From positions 119,600 to 183,599 of the forward strand of contig DEZI01000005.1 in the NCBI GenBank assembly GCA_002364755.1: a stretch of 64,000 nt of DNA, read 5' to 3'. The notes beneath the pieces were generated by a model. The model was not told the origin of the DNA. It worked only from the letters and a program-made list of their open reading frames with translations, and did not search any database. This stretch comes from Stenotrophomonas maltophilia. GTDB taxonomy: Bacteria; Pseudomonadota; Gammaproteobacteria; Xanthomonadales; Xanthomonadaceae. Numbering within the stretch: the stretch's first letter is position 1; each line of letters starts with the position of its first letter. Positions 16,182-24,571 of this stretch are shown one piece after another. A program made the position numbers and the translations under genes.

Positions 16182-16643
16182 TCAGCGCACCTCGGTGGCC
16201 GGTACCGGCACGTCGTGCTTGCGATGGGCATCACCCATCTTGTCGGCCACTTCCTTCGGCACGTACTTCTCATCGTGCTTGGCCAGCACTTCATCGGCGA
16301 CGAATACGCCGTCCTGCAGGCGTCCGCTGGCGACCACGGCGGTGCCCTCGGCGAACATGTCCGGCAGGATGCGCGAGGTCAGCACGGCCAGCTGCGCATC
16401 GCCATCGGTGACCTCGAAGCGGGCATCGAGCGAGCCGACCGGGCGGTTGAACGAGCCCTTGACCACCATTCCGCCGAGGCGGAAGCGGGTCTGCGCATCG
16501 ACATCGCCGCGCAGCACTTCCGACGGCGTATAGAGGTAGGCGATGTTGCGTTCCAGCGCCATCGCCACCAGTGCGGTGGCCAGGCCGGAGGCGAGCAGGG
16601 CCAGCAGCACCCAGGCCATGCGGCGGCGCTGCACCGGCGTCAT
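16182..16643 (-). CDS. ccmE: Cytochrome c maturation heme chaperone CcmE
   Basis: Periplasmic heme chaperone of 153 residues with one N-terminal membrane anchor (MAWVLLALLASGLATALVAMAL) and a small beta-barrel. The covalent heme site is the histidine of AKHDEKYVP, which matches the HxxxY motif. ATG 16643 was chosen: it overlaps the ccmD stop as ATGA, and the longer frame upstream merely reads ccmD in another frame. Confidence 0.95.
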   Translation of the reverse strand: MTPVQRRRMAWVLLALLASGLATALVAMALERNIAYLYTPSEVLRGDVDAQTRFRLGGMVVKGSFNRPVGSLDARFEVTDGDAQLAVLTSRILPDMFAEGTAVVASGRLQDGVFVADEVLAKHDEKYVPKEVADKMGDAHRKHDVPVPATEVR

Positions 16644-16828
16644 CGTTCCAGCTCCGCCGTCAGCGCCGGCGCGGCCTGCTTCGCGCTCTGCCGTGCCTGC
16701 TGCCGCTGCTGGCGCGACTGCGCCTGGCGGCGCGCGGCGCGCAGACGCAGCCACGAACCGATGGCATCGGCCAGCAGTACCAGCACGAACACCGCATAGG
16801 CGCCGATCACGAAGGGCAGGTGGGTCAT
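16640..16828 (-). CDS. ccmD: Heme exporter protein CcmD
   Basis: Small single-pass membrane protein of 62 residues that helps release CcmE-heme from the CcmABC complex. It has an N-terminal helix (FVIGAYAVFVLVLLADAIGSW) and a basic, glutamine-rich cytoplasmic tail (RRQAQSRQQRQQARQ). The start ATG 16828 (MTHLPFVIGAY) overlaps the ccmC stop, and the stop overlaps ccmE; both overlaps are four bases. Confidence 0.9.
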   Translation of the reverse strand: MTHLPFVIGAYAVFVLVLLADAIGSWLRLRAARRQAQSRQQRQQARQSAKQAAPALTAELER

Positions 16829-17577
16829 CGCGGGGTCTCCTCCACGCGCTCGCCGACCCAGGCCTTGCCGGCCTCGCGGTCGAGGTTGTCGGCGCGTGCC
16901 TTGGCCAGTACCGAGCCGGCGAACCAGAACTTGGTGCCGATCACCATCCACCACAGCGGCGCGATCATCGCGCTGCTGATCGCCGAATCACCGAACACGC
17001 TGATCGACTGGCGCTGGTGCAGGCCGCCCCACCAGTCCACCGAATAGCGGATGACCGGCAGCAGGCTGACGCCGACGATGGCCAGCAGGCCGGCCGCGCG
17101 CGCGGCGCTGCGGCGGTCCTCGATGGCGTGGTACAGGCCGATGACGCCCAGGTACAGGAACAGCAGGACCAGTTCGCTGGTCATGCGCGGGTCCCAGTCC
17201 CACCAAGTGCCCCAGGTGCCCTTGCCCCAGATGCTGCCGGTGAGCAGGGTGATGAGGGTGAAGCCGGCGCCCATCGGGGCGCAGGCCATGGCCAGGATCT
17301 CGCAGATCTTGATGCGCCAGATCAGCGCGATGGCGGCGTACAGGGCCATCAGCGCGAACACGAACAGGCTCATCCAGGCGCTTGGCACGTGGATGTAGAG
17401 GATGCGGAAGCTGTCCAGCTGGCGCGCTTCCGGTGGCACCACCAGCAGTGCCTGCCACAGGCCGACCAGCAGCACCGGCAGCGCAGCGATGTAGAACACA
17501 CGCGACCAGCGGGCAGCGAAACGATCGAAGGTGGGCGGCGAACCGAGTTGATGGAACCAGCGGACGATCGGATTCAT
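16825..17577 (-). CDS. ccmC: Heme exporter protein CcmC
   Basis: Six-helix membrane protein that presents heme to CcmE, 250 residues. The WWD signature is GTWGTWWDWDPRMTS (about residues 119-133), flanked by conserved histidines in ILYIHVPSAW and LYHAIEDRR. The start is ATG 17577. It follows ccmB after 43 bases, the only sizeable gap in the operon. Confidence 0.97.
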   Translation of the reverse strand: MNPIVRWFHQLGSPPTFDRFAARWSRVFYIAALPVLLVGLWQALLVVPPEARQLDSFRILYIHVPSAWMSLFVFALMALYAAIALIWRIKICEILAMACAPMGAGFTLITLLTGSIWGKGTWGTWWDWDPRMTSELVLLFLYLGVIGLYHAIEDRRSAARAAGLLAIVGVSLLPVIRYSVDWWGGLHQRQSISVFGDSAISSAMIAPLWWMVIGTKFWFAGSVLAKARADNLDREAGKAWVGERVEETPR

Positions 17578-17620
17578 GCGTGACGGCTATCCAGCAGGGG
17601 TGGATTGGCTCTCTGCCCGT

Positions 17621-18316
17621 TCAACTCAGGGAAATACGGATGGCCGCAGCGGTCGCCAGCGGTGCCAGCAGCAGGGCGACCACCAGCCCTGCGCCCAGCA
17701 TCAGCAGCGCACCGACCGGATCCTGCCCGCGGCTGGCCGCCGCCAGACTGCCCGCACCGAACACCAGCACCGGTACGTACAGCGGCAACGACAGCAACGC
17801 CACGAGAATACCAGAGCGCCGGATGCCCACGGTCAGCGCGGCGACCACGCCACCGATCAGGCTCAGTACCGGTGTTCCCAGCAGCAACGATGCCAGCAAC
17901 ATCGGCAGTTGGTCATGTGGCAGATGCAGCATTTCCGCCAGCAGCGGGCTGACCACGATCAGCGGCAGCGCGGTGGTGGCCCAGTGCAGCAGCACGCGCA
18001 CCAGCACCAGCCAGGCCAGCGGCACCGGGGCCAGCAGCCATTGTTCCAGCGATCCATCCTCGGCATCGGAGCGGAACAGCGAATCCAGCGCCAGCTGCCC
18101 TGCCAGCAGTACCGCCAGCCACAGCACCGCACCGGCAGTGGCGGCCAGTGGCTGCGGGTCGCGGCCCTGTGCCAGAGCGAACAGCACCACCACCAGCAGG
18201 GCGAACAGCACCGGTTGCAGCGCATCTCCACGGCGCCGCCAGAGCAGGCGCAGATCGCGCGAGAGCAGGGCGCGGGCGGTCTGCCACAGGCCCGGTTCGG
18301 TACCCGGGGCGATCAT
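17621..18316 (-). CDS. ccmB: Heme exporter membrane subunit CcmB
   Basis: Membrane subunit of the CcmAB ABC complex, 231 residues with six predicted helices. LFRSDAEDGSLEQWLLAPVP near residues 82-101 is the CcmB signature region. The start ATG 18316 (MIAPGTEPGLW) overlaps the ccmA stop; the open frame further upstream is a shadow inside ccmA. Confidence 0.95.
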   Translation of the reverse strand: MIAPGTEPGLWQTARALLSRDLRLLWRRRGDALQPVLFALLVVVLFALAQGRDPQPLAATAGAVLWLAVLLAGQLALDSLFRSDAEDGSLEQWLLAPVPLAWLVLVRVLLHWATTALPLIVVSPLLAEMLHLPHDQLPMLLASLLLGTPVLSLIGGVVAALTVGIRRSGILVALLSLPLYVPVLVFGAGSLAAASRGQDPVGALLMLGAGLVVALLLAPLATAAAIRISLS

Positions 18317-18975
18317 GCGGCACCTCCCGGCACGGTCGCGGCCGCTTGCCCTGGCGCGCGCAGTTCCAGCAGGCGCGTGCGCACGGGCGGTGCGGCATAG
18401 GCGCCGTGGGTGGTGACCAGGGCGGCACCGCCGCCGCGCAGATGCGCCGAAATCATCCGGTTGACCAGGTTGATGCCATCCAGATCGAGGTTGGCGTAGG
18501 GTTCGTCGAGCAGCCACAGCGGTGCCGGCGACAGCCAGATGCGGGCCAGCGCCAGGCGCCTTTTCTGCCCGGCCGACAGGTGCCGCACCAGGGTGTCCTC
18601 ATAACCGGCCAGGCCGACGATGGCCAGCGCGCTGCCGGGCATCTGCTTGGCCCGGCGGCCGTGCAGGCCGCAGAGGAAGTGCAGGTTCTCCAGCGTGTCC
18701 AGGTCCGGCTTCAGCGCCGGCAGGTGGCTGAGGTAGGCGACATAGCGGGCGCGTTCGGTGTTGCTGGCCTGCTTGCCGTCGATGCGCACCTGGCCGGCGC
18801 CGGGGCGGGCCAGGCCGGCCAGTACGCGCAGCAGGGTGGTCTTGCCGGCACCATTGCCGCCCTGCACCAGCAGGGCCTCGCCGGCGTCCACGTGGAAGTC
18901 CAGCGGGCCGAACACGGGTTCGTCATTGCGGGAGAAGCTCAGGCCGCTGGCGGCCAGCAATGCTGGGGTGTTCAA
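18313..18975 (-). CDS. ccmA: Heme exporter ATPase CcmA
   Basis: ATP-binding subunit of the CcmAB complex, about 220 residues. Walker A is GGNGAGKTT, the signature LSAGQKRRLALARI, and Walker B WLLDEPYANLD; the LSAGQ variant and the DEPYANLD motif are typical of CcmA. No ATG lies at the family's usual start. TTG 18975 (LNTPALLAASGLSF) gives the normal length but has no clear ribosome-binding site, and the ATG at 19074 would start within a SMAG pair. It is the first gene of the ccm operon. Confidence 0.92.
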   Translation of the reverse strand: MNTPALLAASGLSFSRNDEPVFGPLDFHVDAGEALLVQGGNGAGKTTLLRVLAGLARPGAGQVRIDGKQASNTERARYVAYLSHLPALKPDLDTLENLHFLCGLHGRRAKQMPGSALAIVGLAGYEDTLVRHLSAGQKRRLALARIWLSPAPLWLLDEPYANLDLDGINLVNRMISAHLRGGGAALVTTHGAYAAPPVRTRLLELRAPGQAAATVPGGAA

Positions 18976-19033
18976 GGGGCAGGGGTCTTCGTGCCGGAGT
19001 GCGGCGGCAATTGTAGCGATGAAACCTGCCCTG

Positions 19034-19102
19034 GTAGCGCCGGGCCATGCCCGGCGGCCGCAAGGAATATGCAAAGAGCCGCCGGGTATGACCCGGCGCT
19101 AC
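19034..19102. repeat. Inverted pair of SMAG palindromes between ccmA and the aminotransferase gene
   Basis: GTAG-CGCCGGGC-CAT-GCCCGGCG (19034-19055) and an inverted partner GCCGCCGGGTATGACCCGGC plus GCTAC (19078-19102) face each other across about 20 bases. They sit in the divergent intergenic region and could form one large stem. Confidence 0.8.
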
Positions 19103-19172
19103 CGGTTGAGTCCACGGGCAGGGCGTGGATTTCGTACACTTTCAGTCCTTGTCTCCCCATTCCCCCAGGCCG

Positions 19173-20321
19173 ATGCAACCCACCACCAAGCTGCCCAAGG
19201 TCGGTACCACGATCTTCACCGTGATGTCCCAGCTCGCCGCCGAACACGGCGCGGTCAACCTGGGCCAGGGTTTCCCGGATTTCTCCGCGCCGCAGCGCCT
19301 GATCGACGAAACCGCCAAGGCGATGGGGGCCGGCCTGAACCAGTACCCGCCGATGACCGGCGTGGCCCCGCTGCGCCAGGCCATCGCGCAGAAGTCGCTG
19401 GACCTGTACGGCGCGACGATCGACCCGGACACGGAGATCACCGTCACCAGCGGCGCCACCGAGGCGATCTTCAACGCCATCCACGCCGTGGTGCGTGCCG
19501 GCGAGGAAGTGATCGTGCTGGACCCGGCCTACGACTGCTATGAACCGGCCATCGAGCTGGCCGGCGCCATCGCTGTGCACGTGCCGTTGGACCCGCAGAC
19601 CTTCGCCGTGGACTGGGACCGTGTGCGTGCGGCGATCACCCCGCGCACCCGCATGCTGATGGTCAACACGCCGCACAACCCGTCGGGCGCGATGCTGGAC
19701 GAGGCCGACATGCAGGCGCTGGCCGACCTGCTGCGTGGCACGCAGATCTACCTGATCTCCGATGAAGTGTATGAACACATCATCTACGACGGCCGCCGCC
19801 ACGAATCGGCGCTGCGCTACCCGGAACTGCGCGAGCGCACCTTCGTCATCTCCAGCTTCGGCAAGACCTACCACTGCACCGGCTGGAAGATCGGCTACGC
19901 GGTGGCGCCGCCGCTGCTGACGGCTGAATTCCGCAAGGTGCACCAGTACAACACCTTTACCAGCTTCGGCCCGGCGCAGTATGGCTTCGCCGCGATGATC
20001 CGCGACGAGCCCGAGCACCACCTGGAGCTGGGCGCGTTCTACCAGGCCAAGCGCGATCGTTTCCGCGAACAGCTGGCCGGTACCCGCCTGAAGCCGCTGC
20101 CGGTGCCGGGTGGTTACTTCCAGCTGGTCGACTACTCGGCCATCAGTGATCTGCCCGACCACGAATTCGTGAAGTGGCTGACCATCGAGAAGGGCGTCAC
20201 CGCGATCCCGCTGTCGCCGTTCTACGAGACCGCGCCGTTGGGCCAGCGTCTGGTGCGCCTGTGCTTCGCCAAGAACGAAGCGACCCTGGACGCGGCGATC
20301 GAACGCCTGCGCCTGCTCTGA
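19173..20321 (+). CDS. Methionine/glutamine aminotransferase, YbdL-like (PLP, class I)
   Basis: Fold-type I aminotransferase, 382 residues from the chosen start. Features are NLGQGFPDFSAP and YPPMTGVAPLRQAI near the N terminus, the cofactor-contact segment MLMVNTPHNPSGAML, the aspartate in YLISDEVYEHI, the PLP lysine in SSFGKTYHCTGWKIGY, and the terminal arginine in RLCFAKNE. This pattern matches E. coli YbdL and glutamine transaminase K. ATG 19173 (MQPTTKLPKVG) follows an AGG, and in-frame codons before it overlap repeats. The omega-amidase gene starts 10 bases later, suggesting joint clearing of keto-acids from methionine salvage. Confidence 0.92.
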   Translation: MQPTTKLPKVGTTIFTVMSQLAAEHGAVNLGQGFPDFSAPQRLIDETAKAMGAGLNQYPPMTGVAPLRQAIAQKSLDLYGATIDPDTEITVTSGATEAIFNAIHAVVRAGEEVIVLDPAYDCYEPAIELAGAIAVHVPLDPQTFAVDWDRVRAAITPRTRMLMVNTPHNPSGAMLDEADMQALADLLRGTQIYLISDEVYEHIIYDGRRHESALRYPELRERTFVISSFGKTYHCTGWKIGYAVAPPLLTAEFRKVHQYNTFTSFGPAQYGFAAMIRDEPEHHLELGAFYQAKRDRFREQLAGTRLKPLPVPGGYFQLVDYSAISDLPDHEFVKWLTIEKGVTAIPLSPFYETAPLGQRLVRLCFAKNEATLDAAIERLRLL

Positions 20322-20331
20322 GGACGTGACG

Positions 20332-21141
20332 ATGATGCAGGACCTGCGCATTTCCCTCGTCCAGGGCGACACCCGCTGGCATGACCCGACGGGTAACCGT
20401 GAGTACTACGGCGCACTGCTGGCGCCGCTGGCCGGCAGCACCGACCTGGTGGTCCTGCCGGAGACCTTCACCAGCGGCTTCTCCAACGACGCCATCGCCC
20501 AGGCCGAAGGCATGCACGGCCCGACCGTCGCCTGGGTGCGCGAGCAGGCCAAGGCGCTGGACGCGGCGGTCATCGGCAGCGTGCAGCTGCGTGATGGCGA
20601 AGGCGTGTACAACCGCCTGCTGTTCGCCACGCCGGACGGCGCACTGCAGTACTACGACAAGCGGCACCTGTTCCGTTACGGCGGCGAGCACGAGCGTTAC
20701 GCCGCTGGCCGCGATCGACTGAGCGTGGAATGGAAGGGCTGGCGGATCAATCCGCAGGTCTGCTATGACCTGCGGTTCCCGGTGTTCTGCCGCAACCGCT
20801 ACAACGTGGAGCGGGCAGGGCAGATGGATTTCGACCTGCAGATCTTCGTGGCCAACTGGCCGTCGGCGCGCGCGTACGCGTGGAAGACCCTGCTGCGCGC
20901 ACGGGCGATCGAGAACCTGTGTTTCGTGGCGGCGGTCAACCGCATCGGCGTGGATGGCAACCAGCTGCACTACGCCGGCGACAGCGCGGTGATCGACTTC
21001 CTCGGCCAGCCGCAGGTGGAGATCCGCGAGCGCGAGCAGGTGGTCACCACCGCCATTTCGGCCGAGGCCCTGGCCGCGCACCGCGCGCGCTTCCCGGCGA
21101 TGCTCGATGCCGATGCGTTCCACCTTGACGAACGGGCCTGA
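20332..21141 (+). CDS. Nitrilase-superfamily omega-amidase (YafV-like)
   Basis: Carbon-nitrogen hydrolase of 269 residues that likely hydrolyses alpha-ketoglutaramate or alpha-ketosuccinamate made by the upstream aminotransferase. The catalytic triad is visible: glutamate in VLPETFTSGFS (about residue 45), lysine in YYDKRHLF and cysteine in NPQVCYDLRFP. ATG 20332 lies eight bases after AGGA; a GTG at 20326 is possible. The two-gene pairing of transaminase and omega-amidase is a known functional module. Confidence 0.9.
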   Translation: MMQDLRISLVQGDTRWHDPTGNREYYGALLAPLAGSTDLVVLPETFTSGFSNDAIAQAEGMHGPTVAWVREQAKALDAAVIGSVQLRDGEGVYNRLLFATPDGALQYYDKRHLFRYGGEHERYAAGRDRLSVEWKGWRINPQVCYDLRFPVFCRNRYNVERAGQMDFDLQIFVANWPSARAYAWKTLLRARAIENLCFVAAVNRIGVDGNQLHYAGDSAVIDFLGQPQVEIREREQVVTTAISAEALAAHRARFPAMLDADAFHLDERA

Positions 21142-21259
21142 AATCGGGCCCGGTGTGGCGGCTGAACGCTTGCCACACCGCCTCGCGCGCCTGCATCCAC
21201 CGTGTACGCGCGCGCTGCTAGATTCGCGGCCACTCCGACCTGAAGTGGAAGTCCTGCCG

Positions 21260-21694
21260 ATGAACAAGCCCCTTGTCCTGCTCCTGGCGCTGGCCGCAGC
21301 CTCCCTGGCCCCGGCCGCGCATGCCGGTGGCAACCTCGACTGCCAGCTGCGCTACAACCTGTCCGGCTGGCCGCTGATCTACAAGACCGCCTCCGGCAAC
21401 GGCACCCTTCACTGCAGCAACGGCGCGACGATGCCGGTGCGCATCCAGCTCAAGGGTGGCGGCCTGACCGTGGGCAAGTCGAAGATCACCAACGGCCGCG
21501 GCAGCTTCACCGGCGCAGTGAGCATCAACGAGCTGCTGGGCACCTACGCCTCGGTGGGTGCGCACGCAGGCGCGGTGAAATCCAGCAACGCACAGGTGAT
21601 GACCAAGGGAGACGTCTCGCTGGCCCTGTCCGGCACCGGCAAGGGCTGGGATCTGGGCGTGGACGGCACCGCCTTCACCATCAGCCGCCGCTGA
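21260..21694 (+). CDS. Exported protein of unknown function
   Basis: A 144-residue protein with a clear signal peptide (MNKPLVLLLALAAASLAPAA, cleaved after AHA). The mature part is about 120 residues, glycine-rich with alternating hydrophobic positions (GSFTGAVSINELLGTYASVG, VSLALSGTGKGWDLGVDGT), and probably beta-rich. It has two cysteines (LDCQL and LHCSN) that could form a disulfide. No family is recognised. It stands alone and is followed by a long palindrome. Confidence 0.8.
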   Translation: MNKPLVLLLALAAASLAPAAHAGGNLDCQLRYNLSGWPLIYKTASGNGTLHCSNGATMPVRIQLKGGGLTVGKSKITNGRGSFTGAVSINELLGTYASVGAHAGAVKSSNAQVMTKGDVSLALSGTGKGWDLGVDGTAFTISRR

Positions 21695-21703
21695 CCACAA
21701 AAA

Positions 21704-21759
21704 GGGGACGGAGGAGATCAGGTCGTTTGTGCCTCGAACGGCTTGAACCCTCCGTCCCC
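21704..21759. terminator. Palindrome with 11-base perfect arms (likely bidirectional terminator)
   Basis: GGGGACGGAGG (21704-21714) pairs with CCTCCGTCCCC (21749-21759) around a 34-base loop. On the minus strand it is followed by TTTTT, on the plus strand by TCTTTGTA. It sits between convergent genes. Confidence 0.6.
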
Positions 21760-21767
21760 TCTTTGTA

Positions 21768-22013
21768 TCAGATGACCTGCGCGTTGGTGCGCACGTTGAG
21801 TCTCCAGCGCACCGTTCCTTCGTTCGGCAGATGCGGGTGGTGCGTCCGGGGTGGGAACACTTGGCCTTGGCTGCAGCTTATTTCACATCTGCAGCCCTGA
21901 CAGCTGTAGATGCCCGAGACCGGTACTGTGTCCCCGGGTTGGTACGAGGTGGTCCACCAACTGTTGCTGGGGTCGACCATCGTCAGGAAAGAACGGCTTG
22001 TATGCCAGGCCAT
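21768..22013 (-). CDS. Small putative zinc-ribbon-like protein
   Basis: An 81-residue open frame with a conserved-looking core, YQPGDTVPVSGIYSCQGCRC then EISCSQGQVFPPRTHHPH. It contains CxxC-x-C, another cysteine and clustered histidines that could bind metal. The arrangement PG-x3-P-x-SG-x-Y, cysteines, G-x-x-FPP, H-x-H resembles a widespread family of tiny uncharacterised proteins. ATG 22013 has a GAGA before it; ATG 21980 would start just before the core. Local GC is lower than in neighbours. No function can be given. Confidence 0.5.
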   Translation of the reverse strand: MAWHTSRSFLTMVDPSNSWWTTSYQPGDTVPVSGIYSCQGCRCEISCSQGQVFPPRTHHPHLPNEGTVRWRLNVRTNAQVI

Positions 22014-22321
22014 GTGCACTGTCTCATCTTGGAACGAGGCGTCACGTTACGGAGCGAGCGCGCCAATTGCGTCGACTGCTGGCACGAATTGCACGCTTTC
22101 AAACAATTCCTAATTGCCCTGCACACTGCCCACATCCCGATCGAGGGCAGGATTCTCCGCGTGTCGTACCGTCAAGGACGGCTCCTTGCTGGGCGAGCAG
22201 CCAGCCCAGGGTGCTGCGGTGCGGCTTGGGCAGGGTCGCCATCGCGTCAAACATCGTGCGCGATGCTCAGCAGGCGGCTCACTCCCCTCTGTTCCCTTTT
22301 CACCCATTTCGTTGCTTCCCG

Positions 22322-22702
22322 TCAGCGCTTCTCATCTGCGGGCTGGCTACTCGGAGATGCATCAGGCTGTTCTGCCATGGACTGCATGAAATCGATCGTG
22401 GCTTCGATTTCCAATCCTCGCAGATTGGGCTCATCGTCGGATTCCAGGCCAGTTTCAGCAAGCTCCTGCAGCAGTGCGTCTATAAGTAGCTCACGTTCGT
22501 GCTTTGCCAGATGGATGACATCATCGTCGGACAGCGGAAAACAGTGCTTCGCCGCGATTTCAGCCAACAGCGGATGCAAACGGGATGGGGCTGCTCTTTT
22601 CACTGTCGTCCGCGCAAGTGCAGAGGCTGGAAGGCTGAGCGCAATCAGAAACCGGTAGCGGAGCCAAAGGCCTCTTCCTACCTGGAGCAGGCCCCCACTC
22701 AT
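22322..22702 (-). CDS. Orphan hypothetical protein
   Basis: The frame encodes up to 126 residues. The part from about residue 40 looks genuinely coding: helical and acidic, with LHPLLAEIAAKHCFPLSDDD, HERELLIDALLQELAETGLE and EIEATIDFMQSMAEQ. The first 33 residues are basic and hydrophobic and may not be translated; a GTG at 22603 would remove them. No ribosome-binding site is convincing. The size and acidic helical character would suit a small cytosolic or immunity-type protein, but this is speculation. It lies in the lower-GC patch. Confidence 0.4.
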   Translation of the reverse strand: MSGGLLQVGRGLWLRYRFLIALSLPASALARTTVKRAAPSRLHPLLAEIAAKHCFPLSDDDVIHLAKHERELLIDALLQELAETGLESDDEPNLRGLEIEATIDFMQSMAEQPDASPSSQPADEKR

Positions 22703-22798
22703 AGCACAGGATCAGTACTGCAATACGAAATGGCGACGTCTAGTCCTTAAGCGTCAACCCGTGCCGAAATCTGCGCAGACTGCCTGCACCAATCAAGA

Positions 22799-22836
22799 AA
22801 AAAGCCGCGATCCTGTCAGGATCGCGGCTTTTTTTT
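22799..22836 (-). terminator. Bidirectional rho-independent terminator after rluB
   Basis: A stem GCCGCGATCCTG/CAGGATCGCGGC (22804-22828) is flanked by A-rich and T-rich tracts on both sides. It lies about 60 bases downstream of the rluB stop. Confidence 0.92.
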
Positions 22837-22894
22837 CGTCGAATGGAAAGCATCACGACTTGTGCCCGGATGCCTCCTGAAGCGCTGCTGGCGA

Positions 22895-24571
22895 TCAGCC
22901 GCCGCGCGGGCCGCTGCGACGCGGGCCGCCCGGACCGCGGTTGCCGCCGGGGCCACCCGGGCCACGGTTGCCCCCTGGGCCGCCGGGACCGCGGTTGCCA
23001 CCGGGACCACCCGGGCCACGGTTGCCGCCCGGACCGCGATTGCCGCCCGGACGTGCATTGGCGTTGCCGCCCGGACGACCGTTGCCTGCCGGACGCGTGC
23101 TGCCGTACGGGCTGAAGCCCGGATTGGCGTGGTCGGACGGGAAGCTCGGAGCGTTGCCCGGATGGCCGTACGGATGCTTGTTGCCCTGGCCCTGCGAGCG
23201 GTTGCCCGCACCGGCCGGACGACCCTGGCCGCCACCGGCGCCACCACGGCCTTCGCCGCCGAAGCCGCCACGACCCTGGCCGCCACCTGCACCGGCGCCC
23301 GGACCCTTCGGCTTGCCGTACGGCCGGCCCTGGCCACCCGCGCCTGCGCCCGGACCACGGGCACCCGGGCCACGTGCGCCCGGACCGGCGTTGCGGTGGC
23401 CGCTCGGGCCGGTGCTGACACCGTCCGGCACGTACCAGGTACGGAATGCGGCCGGGTTGCCTTCCGGCAGCGAACGGTCGTTCCTCGGCGCGCGCTGCTT
23501 GAACGGCTTCTGTGACTGCTTGGCCGCCGCTTCACCGCTGACGGTCAGGCCGCCCTTGAAGCTGCCGCCCTTGCCGCCGCGACCACGGCCGCGGTCTTCG
23601 CGCACGTTGTCGAAGCGACGCAGTTCGCGACCTTCATCGGCGGTGCTGTGGCCGTTGACGTAGGCATTGCCACGACCGCCTTCGCGCACGCGCACGGTGG
23701 TCTTGGCGGCGCGACGCTGGCCGATCACCGGCTGCAGGGTCAGTGCCGACGGCGCGCCTTCTTCCAGCTTCAGCTGCGCGCGCAGGGCTTCGACCTGGGT
23801 AGTGGGCAGTTCGACCGAGTGACCACGCACCAGTTCGCGCGGCAGGCTGACCTTGCCGTAGCGGGTGCGCTTCAGGCGGCTGACCTGGCAGCCCTGCGAT
23901 TCCCACAGGCGGCGCACTTCGCGGTTGCGGCCTTCCTTCACCACGACGCGGAACCAGTCGTGCGAATCGGTGCCGCCGATGCGTTCGACTTCGTCGAACT
24001 TGGCCGGGCCGTCTTCCAGCGTCACGCCGCGGGTCAGGCGATCGACGATGGCGTCGGAGACCTTCTCTTCGCCTTCCGGGGCGCGCACGCGCACCACGTA
24101 CTCGCGCTCGACCTCGAACGACGGGTGCATCATGGCGTTGGCCAGTTCACCGTCGGTGGTGGCCAGCAGCAGGCCGGTGGTGTTGATGTCCAGGCGGCCG
24201 ATGGCGATCCAGCGCGCGCCCTTCAGCGGCGGCAGGGATTCAAACACGGTCGGGCGGCCTTCGGGATCTTCGCGGGTGGTCACTTCGCCTTCCGGCTTGT
24301 TGTAGACCAGCACGCGCGACGGCTCGGCCAGGGCGGTGGCGACGAAGCCGCGGCCATCCAGCTCGATCTTGTCGCCGCTCTTGACCGACATGCCGGTCTG
24401 CGCGACTTCGCCGTTGACCTTGACCAGGCCTTCGGCGATGCGCTGTTCCAGCGCGCGGCGCGAGCCGAGGCCGGCCTGGGCCAGCACCTTGTGCAGGCGC
24501 TCTTCCAGCTTGAACTGTTCGGAGGTGGCTTCGCGCTTCAGCGAGAGCTTGTTACGGGGGGTGTCACTCAT
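22895..24571 (-). CDS. rluB: 23S rRNA pseudouridine synthase RluB with a long Gly-rich tail
   Basis: Modifies U2605 (E. coli numbering) in the 23S rRNA peptidyl-transferase region. The 558 residues comprise an S4 RNA-binding domain (RLHKVLAQAGLGSRRALEQR, about 25-85) and the RsuA/RluB catalytic domain with the aspartate in IGRLDINTTGLLLAT (about 85-265). The tail of about 280 residues is rich in Gly, Arg, Pro and Asn and ends in repeats of the type NRGPGGPGG. E. coli RluB is about 290 residues, so the tail nearly doubles the protein. ATG 24571 overlaps the scpB stop by eight bases. A terminator follows. Confidence 0.95.
   Translation of the reverse strand: MSDTPRNKLSLKREATSEQFKLEERLHKVLAQAGLGSRRALEQRIAEGLVKVNGEVAQTGMSVKSGDKIELDGRGFVATALAEPSRVLVYNKPEGEVTTREDPEGRPTVFESLPPLKGARWIAIGRLDINTTGLLLATTDGELANAMMHPSFEVEREYVVRVRAPEGEEKVSDAIVDRLTRGVTLEDGPAKFDEVERIGGTDSHDWFRVVVKEGRNREVRRLWESQGCQVSRLKRTRYGKVSLPRELVRGHSVELPTTQVEALRAQLKLEEGAPSALTLQPVIGQRRAAKTTVRVREGGRGNAYVNGHSTADEGRELRRFDNVREDRGRGRGGKGGSFKGGLTVSGEAAAKQSQKPFKQRAPRNDRSLPEGNPAAFRTWYVPDGVSTGPSGHRNAGPGARGPGARGPGAGAGGQGRPYGKPKGPGAGAGGGQGRGGFGGEGRGGAGGGQGRPAGAGNRSQGQGNKHPYGHPGNAPSFPSDHANPGFSPYGSTRPAGNGRPGGNANARPGGNRGPGGNRGPGGPGGNRGPGGPGGNRGPGGPGGNRGPGGPRRSGPRGG

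Noticed and set aside
22110..22307. 65-residue frame between the two orphan genes
   Set aside because: No ribosome-binding site and no conserved-looking core; overlaps frames on the other strand equally well.
22941..23663. Pro/Leu-rich frame opposite rluB
   Set aside because: Reverse reading of the Gly-rich rluB tail; looks collagen- or extensin-like only because of the repeats.
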